Positions 1 through 7,753 of a DNA stretch of 64,000 nucleotides are shown here, in pieces (within the stretch, counting starts at the first letter, position 1; every line of letters begins with the position of its first letter). The notes under the pieces are model-generated. The model did no database searches. It was not told the DNA's origin and was given only the letters and a program-made list of their open reading frames with translations. The position numbers were made by a program, and so were the translations under genes. Source of the stretch: an uncultured Pseudothermotoga sp. (lineage in GTDB: Bacteria > Thermotogota > Thermotogae > Thermotogales > DSM-5069); contig CALKJI010000011.1 in assembly GCA_937995655.1 (NCBI GenBank), positions 62,001 through 126,000 on the forward strand, in the 5' to 3' direction.

Positions 1-481
1 CTACGGAAGAATGTAGTTGGTAACTTTTTCCACCAACATTCTTACCAAGTGTGTAAGATATTACGCCCATGGCCGGACTTGAAAAGATACATTGGTCTAA
101 ATGACCAATTTCTATAGATTTGTTGTATGACCCACCGATCTCCTCTATGCTCAGAACTAAGATACCATTTGAGAAGTTCAGAGAGTATTGAAGTTTTGCC
201 GCTGATCCATAGATACCATAAGAGCCCTTGGAGAATGGAACCGTTGCCACGAAGGTTAATGAATTGTTCCCAACATTCAGACCTTCTATCGTGGGACCAG
301 CCTTCGAAAGCTCACGACGAAGTATTGAATCAACTTTGGCAAGTTGATCTCTAACGTTCGTCCTCTGAATTACAATCTCAGAGTTTCTCATCACTTGGGT
401 ATATATAAAGACTGAGATCCCAGTTACAACAAAAATGAGAATTGAGACTACCAACAGTTCGATCACTGTAAAGCCCTTCAC
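1..481 (-). CDS. Prepilin-type N-terminal cleavage/methylation protein (partial, 3' end beyond window)
   Basis: Minus-strand reading frame from GTG at 481 translates to (M)KGFTVIELLVVSILIFVVTGISVFIYTQVMRNSEIVIQRTNVRDQL..., a type IV pilin-like GFTxIEL motif plus hydrophobic helix. Open to the window edge, so absent from the ORF track. Confidence 0.8.
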   Translation of the reverse strand, partial: MKGFTVIELLVVSILIFVVTGISVFIYTQVMRNSEIVIQRTNVRDQLAKVDSILRRELSKAGPTIEGLNVGNNSLTFVATVPFSKGSYGIYGSAAKLQYSLNFSNGILVLSIEEIGGSYNKSIEIGHLDQCIFSSPAMGVISYTLGKNVGGKSYQLHSSV

Positions 482-524
482 GTCATTCCCTTCTTTTGTT
501 ATCGTTCCCTTCTTTTGTTGCAAT

Positions 525-553
525 ATTATATCACATAAATATGTTTTTTCTAA
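525..553 (-). promoter_or_regulatory. Putative promoter of the prepilin gene (-10 TATAAT at 525-530, weak -35 TTAGAA at 548-553)
   Basis: Perfect -10 hexamer on the minus strand, 17-bp spacer, upstream of GTG 481. Confidence 0.5.
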
Positions 554-583
554 TTATGTGAATAGTGATATTTTAATACAGGA

Positions 584-632
584 TGCATTCAAAAGCATAC
601 TCAAGCATAAGTGAGCATAAAATTGCATTCAA
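584..632. repeat. Five GCAT cores at exact 10-bp period (585, 595, 605, 615, 625) in the divergent intergenic region
   Basis: Read directly: ggatGCATtc aaaaGCATac tcaaGCATaa gtgaGCATaa aattGCATtc; outer copies identical (TGCATTCAA). Confidence 0.85.
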
Positions 633-686
633 GGACCACATTATCTTTCATCTGTTTTCAGAGTCGAAGGGAAATATTTTTCAGAA

Positions 687-715
687 GTGACAGAAACTGT
701 GTAAATTGATATACT
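687..715 (+). promoter_or_regulatory. Putative sigma70-type promoter (GTGACA - 17 bp - TATACT)
   Basis: -35-like 687-692, -10-like 710-715, followed by AGGAGGTG before the 742 ORF. Confidence 0.5.
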
Positions 716-741
716 ACCATAGGAATTAAATTCTTCAGGAG

Positions 742-2085
742 GTGAATATTGTGCGCAGAAAGGTTATCATCATGGGTGCAGCAGGAAGAGATTTTCACAA
801 CTTCAACACATATTTCAGAGACAACGAAGATTATGAAGTAGTAGCTTTCACGGCAACGCAGATACCCGACATCGAAGGTAGGGTTTATCCATCTCAGCTG
901 GCTGGAAGACTCTACCCGAATGGAATACCCATCGAATCTGAGACGAACTTGGTTGAGCTTATCAAAAAATATGACGTGGATGAGGTAGTGCTTGCTTATA
1001 GTGATTTACCACACCAGTATGTCATGGAAAAAGCGGCCTTGGTAACCTCTGCTGGTGCTGATTTCAAACTCATGGGACCAAAGCATACGATGATCAGAGC
1101 CAAAAAACCTGTCGTCGCAGTTTGTGCTGTAAGAACTGGCTGTGGAAAAAGTCAGACTACAAGGAGGGTTCTTGACATACTAAGATCCAAGGGATTGAAG
1201 GTAATCTCTATAAGACATCCCATGCCCTATGGAAACCTTGTTGAACAAAAAGTACAAAGATTTGCCACGTATGAAGACCTTGACAGATATAACTGTACAA
1301 TTGAAGAGAGGGAGGAATATGAACCACACATAGACAGAAAGTCAGTTATCTACGCCGGGGTTGACTACCAAGCAATTCTCAATAGTGCAGAATCAGAAAA
1401 TCCAGATGTGATCCTTTGGGATGGTGGAAACAATGACTTTCCATTTTACAAACCAGACCTTCTAATTGTTGTTGCCGACCCACACAGACCTGGGCATGAA
1501 GTTACATATTACCCAGGCATGACGAATCTGTTGATGGCAAACGTTGTGATCATAAACAAAGAAGAAACAGCCGATCCACAGGGAATAGAAATCGTAAGGA
1601 GGAATATTGAGAAGTGGAATCCAAAGGCGATCGTGATAGATGCGAGTTCACCCATATTTGTGGAAGATTACTCAGTGATCAAAGGCAAAAGGGTGCTAGT
1701 TGTTGAAGATGGTCCAACTCTAACACATGGAGAAATGAAGTATGGTGCAGGTTTTGTTGCCGCCAAGAAATTTGGAGCCTCACAGATCATAGACCCAAGG
1801 CCATTTGCAGTGGGATCGATAGTGGAAACATATAGGAAGTACAACCACTTGGATTTGATTCTCCCTGCAATGGGATATGGTGAAAAGCAGATCAAAGAAC
1901 TTGAAAAAACGATTAATTCAGCGGATGCAGATCTTGTCATCATAGGAACACCGATAGATCTTAGAAGAGTTATGAAACTGAACAAGCCCGCAGTGCGTGT
2001 AAAATATGAATTACAGGAAATCGGAAAACCAGATCTTGAGGATGTCTTGAGCAATTTTGTCAAAGGATTGGGAAAGATTATTTGA
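742..2085 (+). CDS. COG2403-type P-loop GTPase / cyclic 2,3-diphosphoglycerate synthetase-like protein
   Basis: 447-aa ORF with SD AGGAGGTG; Rossmann-like N-terminus and P-loop AVRTGCGKSQTTR; start could be the TTG at 742 or a nearby downstream GTG/ATG. Confidence 0.75.
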   Translation: MNIVRRKVIIMGAAGRDFHNFNTYFRDNEDYEVVAFTATQIPDIEGRVYPSQLAGRLYPNGIPIESETNLVELIKKYDVDEVVLAYSDLPHQYVMEKAALVTSAGADFKLMGPKHTMIRAKKPVVAVCAVRTGCGKSQTTRRVLDILRSKGLKVISIRHPMPYGNLVEQKVQRFATYEDLDRYNCTIEEREEYEPHIDRKSVIYAGVDYQAILNSAESENPDVILWDGGNNDFPFYKPDLLIVVADPHRPGHEVTYYPGMTNLLMANVVIINKEETADPQGIEIVRRNIEKWNPKAIVIDASSPIFVEDYSVIKGKRVLVVEDGPTLTHGEMKYGAGFVAAKKFGASQIIDPRPFAVGSIVETYRKYNHLDLILPAMGYGEKQIKELEKTINSADADLVIIGTPIDLRRVMKLNKPAVRVKYELQEIGKPDLEDVLSNFVKGLGKII

Positions 2086-2314
2086 CGATGAGTTGCCTGT
2101 ATTTTTCTTGAACTAACTTACGCTTTAACCTGTCTATAAAGATAGGAAAGAATATTAGACAATTTTGGTCTTAGTATTTCGTTAACACAAACGTTTTCAC
2201 ATAGGAACTTAAACTGATAGTGTTTGTAACTTGAAACCATTACAATCTAGTTAGAAAGTGAAAAGTAAAGAGAAACCCCCCTATCCCCCTTGAGATACAC
2301 CCCCCACGGCTTTG

Positions 2315-2340
2315 GCGGGCTTTAGAGCCCGCATTTTTTT
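2315..2340 (+). terminator. Rho-independent terminator downstream of the 742-2085 CDS
   Basis: GCGGGCT-TTAG-AGCCCGC followed by ATTTTTTT. Confidence 0.85.
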
Positions 2341-3631
2341 ACAGTTCTCCGTGCAAAGGTCCGGCGGTGGTTCGAATAACCCTTACGATAACCTCATCAC
2401 CTAAAGAGAGGTTTTTCCCTGGGAAGATGACTATTTTGTTTCTCATGTCTCTGCCATAGTAAAGACCGTCTTTTGTGGTTCCTTCAACGATGACTTCCAC
2501 TTGCTGATTGAGGTATCTTTCGTTCAATTTTCTGTTTATCTGCTTTTGAAGTTCAAGTAATTCATTGAGCCTTCTTGCTTTTTCTTTTCTGTTCACATCA
2601 TCTTTGAAATATTTACTAGCAACTGTGCCTTCGCGTGGTGAGTACACGGCAAGGTTTAGACGTTCAAACTCAATGGTTTTGACCAACTCGACAGTCTCAT
2701 TGTGATCTTCTACAGTCTCTGTTGGAAAACCGACTATTACGTCACTACTTATGGAAACATCTTTTACCTTATCTCGAATCTTTTTCACTAAATGAACGTA
2801 CTGTTCTTTAGTATATCTACGATTCATTAGTCTTAGAATACGATTGCTACCCGACTGAATAGGAATGTGAAATGACTTTGCCGCTTTTGGGTTCTTGGCG
2901 ATAGTTTCGATGAGTTCATCGGTGATCTCCGTGGGATAAGAGGTCAGAAACCAAATTCTCTTTATCTGTTCAAACTCACTGGCACGTTCGATCAATCTCG
3001 CCAAGTTTGTTCCATCCTTCAAATCTTTGCCGTAGGCATCTACATTTTGACCCAAGAAGGTGATTTCCTTTACACCGTCTTGTATAAGCTTTTTTATCTC
3101 GTCTAATATATCATCCATAGGTCTACTTTTTTCTCGGCCTCTCGTGTAGGGAACAACACAATAGGTACAAAACCTGTTGCATCCATGAATGATTGTTACC
3201 CATGCATGGTGTTTGGCGGATCTGAGTCTTGGTAAATCGGAGTTTATAGAGCAAACCGTGTCTGTCAAAAAAACGATCTTTTCACCCTTAACGGCTCTAC
3301 TCAGAACATTCCATATTTCACTCACTGATCTTGATCCAATTACAAAATCTGCGCCTAGGTCAAGAAGCCTTTCTGCCTCGAGATTTGAGCCGCATCCTGC
3401 TACGCCTATTATTTTCAATCGACCTTGTTTTTTGAGTTTCACAAGTTGCCCAAGCTCTGAATGATACTTATCCTGAGATTTTTGACGTACAACACAGGTG
3501 TTTAGAATAGCGATATCTGCCCCCTCCAAAGAATAAACTATCTCAAACCCATTTCTCAGTAAGATACCTGACATTATTTCGGTGTCGTTAATATTCATCT
3601 GACAGCCGTAAGTCTTAAAGAATACCCTCAT
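2339..3631 (-). CDS. miaB: tRNA-2-methylthio-N6-dimethylallyladenosine synthase MiaB
   Basis: N-terminal MTTase motif MNINDTE, radical [24 protein letters not shown]-terminal TRAM-like domain. Confidence 0.93.
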   Translation of the reverse strand: MRVFFKTYGCQMNINDTEIMSGILLRNGFEIVYSLEGADIAILNTCVVRQKSQDKYHSELGQLVKLKKQGRLKIIGVAGCGSNLEAERLLDLGADFVIGSRSVSEIWNVLSRAVKGEKIVFLTDTVCSINSDLPRLRSAKHHAWVTIIHGCNRFCTYCVVPYTRGREKSRPMDDILDEIKKLIQDGVKEITFLGQNVDAYGKDLKDGTNLARLIERASEFEQIKRIWFLTSYPTEITDELIETIAKNPKAAKSFHIPIQSGSNRILRLMNRRYTKEQYVHLVKKIRDKVKDVSISSDVIVGFPTETVEDHNETVELVKTIEFERLNLAVYSPREGTVASKYFKDDVNRKEKARRLNELLELQKQINRKLNERYLNQQVEVIVEGTTKDGLYYGRDMRNKIVIFPGKNLSLGDEVIVRVIRTTAGPLHGEL

Positions 3632-3646
3632 TTTATTATGAAAACA

Positions 3647-3662
3647 GGGGGCTTACACCCCC
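3647..3662 (-). terminator. Hairpin terminator between rpsB and miaB
   Basis: GGGGG-CTTACA-CCCCC; on the minus strand followed by TGTTTTC. Confidence 0.6.
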
Positions 3663-3667
3663 TTTTC

Positions 3668-4477
3668 TCATTCCTCCTCTTCAAGTTCTCCTTCATCAAA
3701 AAGATCTGAAATATCAAGGGAGTCTTTTTCTTTCAATTCACTCTGAGGTTCAAGCTGTTCAATGGCACTTTCGGCAGGTTGTTCAGCGAAAGAAATGCCT
3801 TCCTTTCCCTCGAGATAGGCTTCGGCGATCTTAGAGGTAATCAACTTTATAGATCTGATAGCATCGTCGTTGGCTGGTATCACATAATCTACTGGTTCTG
3901 GGTCACAGTTCGTATCAACTATACCTATGACGGGTATACCCATGGAATTTGCTTCTTCGACGGCTATTCTCTCTTTCCTTGGGTCGATGACATAGATTAT
4001 ATCAGCTGGTCTGTCCATGCCCTTCAAACCGCCCAAATTTTTGCTTAGTTTTTCAAGGACTTTTCTCAACCTGCTCTGTTCTTTTTTTGGCAATTTGGCA
4101 AGTTCACCGCTTGCTTCCATTTGTTCAAGTTCAATCAGTCTGTCGATTCTTGGCTTGATAGTCTTGAAGTTGGTGAGCAGTCCACCGAGCCAGCGGTTGT
4201 TAACGTAGAAACAGCCACACCTTTCTGCTTCTTCCTTTACGACATGTTGAGCTTGCTTCTTAGTCCCAACAAGGATCATAGTTGCTCCCTCGCTGGCTCT
4301 GGATCTAACAAATTCACAAGCCTCTTCGACGAGCTTCAGAGTTTTTTGAAGATCGATGATGTAGATACCTTTCCTTGCACCATAAATATAAGGACCCATC
4401 TTTGGATTCCATCTTCTTGTGCGATGACCAAAGTGGACTCCAGCTTCGAGTAGTTGTTTCATGGTGATAACTGGCAT
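3668..4477 (-). CDS. rpsB: 30S ribosomal protein S2
   Basis: [46 protein letters not shown], classic S2; acidic C-terminal tail; SD AGGAGGTG. Confidence 0.97.
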   Translation of the reverse strand: MPVITMKQLLEAGVHFGHRTRRWNPKMGPYIYGARKGIYIIDLQKTLKLVEEACEFVRSRASEGATMILVGTKKQAQHVVKEEAERCGCFYVNNRWLGGLLTNFKTIKPRIDRLIELEQMEASGELAKLPKKEQSRLRKVLEKLSKNLGGLKGMDRPADIIYVIDPRKERIAVEEANSMGIPVIGIVDTNCDPEPVDYVIPANDDAIRSIKLITSKIAEAYLEGKEGISFAEQPAESAIEQLEPQSELKEKDSLDISDLFDEGELEEEE

Positions 4478-4508
4478 TCAAACACCTCCTGATTTGGTTG
4501 AATCTTCC

Positions 4509-4565
4509 GTCCTTCTCATCTCTCTTGCCGACCCACCTGGGCACCGAGGCTCGAGATCAAAGGAC
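4509..4565 (-). promoter_or_regulatory. Structured rpsB 5' leader hairpin (candidate autoregulatory element)
   Basis: Nested helices: GTCCTT/AAGGAC (4560-4565 with 4509-4514), ATCTC/GAGAT (4553-4557 with 4518-4522), GCC/GGC, CCC/GGG; between a -10 (TATAAT, 4588-4593 minus) and the SD. Confidence 0.6.
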
Positions 4566-4668
4566 GTGCTTTTTCAAAAGCGTATATATTATATCGTTTA
4601 TTGTTAATTTTCGTATCAAATCATTGTAAAAATAAAAATCTGGTATTATTTTACAAGGAGGTGGATCT

Positions 4669-5283
4669 TTGCTCCTCATTGGTATAGGTGGGGGAACAGG
4701 CTCTGGAAAAACAACCGTCGCACACAAGATCATACAGAGAGTCGGTGCAGACAAATGTGTTCTTCTACCAATGGACAATTACTACAGAGATATGAGTCAT
4801 CTTGCATTCGAAGAAAGAAAGAAGATCAACTATGACCATCCTGATGTAATAGAGTATGAACTCTTGCAAGCTCACCTTGAATCATTACTGAAAGGTACGC
4901 CTGTTGAGATTCCCACGTACGATTTTGTAACTTACGTTAGAAAACCAGAAACACTTTATTTTCCTCCCAAGAATGTGGTTATCGTAGAAGGAATCTTCGC
5001 TTTGTATTATGACCACATTTACAAACTGTATGGTTTGTCCGTTTATGTTGATGCAGAGAGTGATATAAGGTTCATTCGTAGACTCAATAGAGATGTTCGA
5101 GAAAGAGGAAGAACGATGGAATCTGTTATTGATCAGTATCTACAAACAGTAAAACCAATGCACGATGCCTACGTCGAACCTACAAAGAGAAGAGCGGACA
5201 TAATAGTACCAAAGGGCGGGTACAATGATAAGGCTGTTGAGGTAGTTGTAAACTATATTTTCAAGAAAATGGAGTGTTCTTGA
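4669..5283 (+). CDS. udk: Uridine kinase
   Basis: P-loop GGGTGSGKTTVAHKI, FVTYVRKPETLYF, DVRERGRTMESVIDQY motifs; SD AGGAGGTG then TTG start. Confidence 0.92.
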   Translation: MLLIGIGGGTGSGKTTVAHKIIQRVGADKCVLLPMDNYYRDMSHLAFEERKKINYDHPDVIEYELLQAHLESLLKGTPVEIPTYDFVTYVRKPETLYFPPKNVVIVEGIFALYYDHIYKLYGLSVYVDAESDIRFIRRLNRDVRERGRTMESVIDQYLQTVKPMHDAYVEPTKRRADIIVPKGGYNDKAVEVVVNYIFKKMECS

Positions 5284-7721
5284 TGAAGAAAATCACTCTG
5301 TTTTTTCTTTTGCTTTCTTGTTCAATCCTAGCTTCGGGAAAGTTCAACTTGATAAGGACCTTGTGGATTGATATCGCTTATCAAAACGGTCTGGAAAGAC
5401 ATGCTCTGACCCTTTATCAAAAAGCCGATGATATATATCAGAAAATCTCGAAGGAATTTGGCTTTACTTTGACTCCTAGACCTGTAGTTTATTTGATCGA
5501 CAAAACAGATGTGGCAAATGGTTATGCAAATCCTCTGAACAATATCATCGTGATATACCCAAACGAAATCAACCCTTATGTTTTCACACCCAACTACGAA
5601 GAGTGGGTAAGTTTCTGTTTTGCTCATGAGCTGACACATTTATTCTTAGCAAATTCATTTGCACCATATATTTCATTCGCCTCTGTGTTTGGTCATGCGG
5701 TAGCAGCAGCAATTCAGTCTCTCTTAACTCCTTTGTATCTTCACGAGGGACTTGCAATATATTATGAAACATTGCTTTCGAACTCTGGTCGCGGCAGAGA
5801 TAAGCTTTTCAGAGAATACATGGAAAAAGCTAAGGGTACTGATGTGGGCTTGAGATACGCATCTTCTTTGAATACTCGCAGGTGGTTACCTGGCGGATCA
5901 GCTTATGTTCAGGGTTTCTCGTTGTTGGATTCAGTCGAAAAAAGTTACGGCCACGATAAAGTGGTGGAATTGGTAAAAAGGTTTACTCGAGATCCTCTGG
6001 CTGGTTTTTATAGAGCATTGAAGAACACCTCAATAGAAGACGATTTCAAGGACTGGTTGACCAGAGTACCATCAAACGGCGAAAAGATCTCGGAGATACT
6101 CCTACGCGCAAGTAAATTGGACATAAATGCCTGGAGGGTTTATTACATTTCAGAGAAATACAATGGTGAGGAAGCAATTTACTATTACGATACTTTTACG
6201 CAAGAGCACATAAAACTCTTCGATGTAAACAATGTCGCTTCATTTTCCATCAGCAGAACTAGGATGGTAGCACTCGCAAGGTATGTTGAAGAAGGAAACT
6301 CGATCAAATCTCGATTGTACCTTTATAGTGGTACAGTAAAGGACCTTGGTATTGACAAGGTCGTTGATCTGTCGTGGATGAATGATTTTGAGCTTGCAAT
6401 GATCAGGCAAGACGAAGACGGAAAAAGGTTCATCGATATTTATGATTTGAGAGATAGAAAACTGAGAAGAATTTTTGGACCGGATAAATATATCGTTCCA
6501 ATTCAAATAACCGCTTCTGGTGGTAGTATTGTCTTTACAGCAAAGGTGAATGGACAGATGGATTTGTTTATGATAAACGAGGAAAAAAAGGTAAAGAGGC
6601 TTACCGATGATGGTTGTTCGAAATTATCACCAAAGCTTATTTCAAATGAGTTGTATTTCTGTGCAGATTATTCCCATAATTTCGATCTATATCTGTTGGA
6701 TATCAATAGCGGGAAGCTCACTAAAATGAATTTGGAAGGTTCGATCAGTAGTGTCATCCTCAATAATTTAGCTTACTCATTCAAAGTTGTCCCTGGTGGT
6801 TTTTCTATTTACAAAGAGCAAATAAATCCAGAAAGTAAGAGTACCTTTGAATTTCAGGACTTTGAACCATCGGCGATGGAACTTACAAGATTAGAAAATG
6901 CAGAGAATTACTATGATTCCATGAGACTCAGATTTGTCTTGCCTTTTCCCTATCTATCCTTTAATTCAGGGAAACCGGATTATGGAGCTGGGCTCGCTTT
7001 AGGGCTTTGGGACGATTTGATGGATTCATACGTGGTCTTTGGATGTGTATGGTCTTGGGAAAAATGGTTAGCTAAATTCGTGACCAAATCGCAATCTGGT
7101 TCATCGCTGAGTATTCAGTTCGATCAGAAGAACGATGTCTTTACACTTACAACTGAGCTTGATATACCATTTTACATAAATAAGGGTTTGATGGATGAGA
7201 AATTTGATCTGATTTTGGGTATGAACGTGGATCAGACATTATCTGTAAGACCAAAGTTGAGGGTCGTCTATCTCTTGGGTAGGATTGGCGGTAGGTTGCA
7301 TCAAATAAGCTTCCCAGATGTTATGCTCTGGTCCGATATTTTCCCAGATATTGGTATTGGTTTTGCGAAAGCTTTCCTCTTGAAAGACATCGTCTTTAGA
7401 TTTTACGGCCAGGTGAAACTTTCAGATCTGCAGTATGGCGCTGATATGGTTATTCCTGGTCCTTCAATTGATATTGGCTCTATAGATGGCTTCTGGGCAA
7501 TCGATAGTGTGAATTTCTCACCTGGTTTTACTGTAAAAATCAGCGAGGCACAGAATAACTACAACATATGGTTGAAAACAACCCTTAACTGTCATGTGAT
7601 TTACCAAGTCCCTGTTCCTTTATCTTTTACCGTCGGAATTAGAGATGGCAAAGGCTATCTAAGTTTTTCCATAGAAAACATAATGAGCTTTTTTGAACTA
7701 GAGAATTTTTTGAAAAAGTGA
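5283..7721 (+). CDS. Secreted peptidase-MA-like zinc metalloprotease with predicted beta-propeller and beta-rich C-terminal region
   Basis: Signal-like MKKITLFFLLLSCSILASG (ATG at 5283), HELTHLF metal-binding motif followed by HEGLAIYYE; repeated propeller-like segments; beta-rich C-terminus. The track starts at 5274. Confidence 0.7.
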   Translation: MKKITLFFLLLSCSILASGKFNLIRTLWIDIAYQNGLERHALTLYQKADDIYQKISKEFGFTLTPRPVVYLIDKTDVANGYANPLNNIIVIYPNEINPYVFTPNYEEWVSFCFAHELTHLFLANSFAPYISFASVFGHAVAAAIQSLLTPLYLHEGLAIYYETLLSNSGRGRDKLFREYMEKAKGTDVGLRYASSLNTRRWLPGGSAYVQGFSLLDSVEKSYGHDKVVELVKRFTRDPLAGFYRALKNTSIEDDFKDWLTRVPSNGEKISEILLRASKLDINAWRVYYISEKYNGEEAIYYYDTFTQEHIKLFDVNNVASFSISRTRMVALARYVEEGNSIKSRLYLYSGTVKDLGIDKVVDLSWMNDFELAMIRQDEDGKRFIDIYDLRDRKLRRIFGPDKYIVPIQITASGGSIVFTAKVNGQMDLFMINEEKKVKRLTDDGCSKLSPKLISNELYFCADYSHNFDLYLLDINSGKLTKMNLEGSISSVILNNLAYSFKVVPGGFSIYKEQINPESKSTFEFQDFEPSAMELTRLENAENYYDSMRLRFVLPFPYLSFNSGKPDYGAGLALGLWDDLMDSYVVFGCVWSWEKWLAKFVTKSQSGSSLSIQFDQKNDVFTLTTELDIPFYINKGLMDEKFDLILGMNVDQTLSVRPKLRVVYLLGRIGGRLHQISFPDVMLWSDIFPDIGIGFAKAFLLKDIVFRFYGQVKLSDLQYGADMVIPGPSIDIGSIDGFWAIDSVNFSPGFTVKISEAQNNYNIWLKTTLNCHVIYQVPVPLSFTVGIRDGKGYLSFSIENIMSFFELENFLKK

Positions 7722-7753
7722 GCATGTTATAATTTTCAAAAAGGGGTGATCAT

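Noticed and set aside
127-354. 75-aa plus-strand ORF in the track
   Set aside because: Antisense to the prepilin reading frame, which has a convincing N-terminal motif; no SD or recognisable protein.
1668-2063. 131-aa minus ORF
   Set aside because: Antisense within the COG2403 gene; low-complexity composition typical of shadow ORFs.
2086-2275. AT-rich intergenic DNA checked for CRISPR-like or mobile-element repeats
   Set aside because: Only short imperfect matches (e.g. CCTGTCTATAAAGATAGG); no repeat-spacer periodicity or terminal inverted repeats with target duplication.
4314-4544. 76-aa minus ORF MPRWVGKRDEKDGRF...
   Set aside because: Lies over the rpsB leader and runs out of frame into rpsB; the nested hairpin explains the leader better than a leader peptide.
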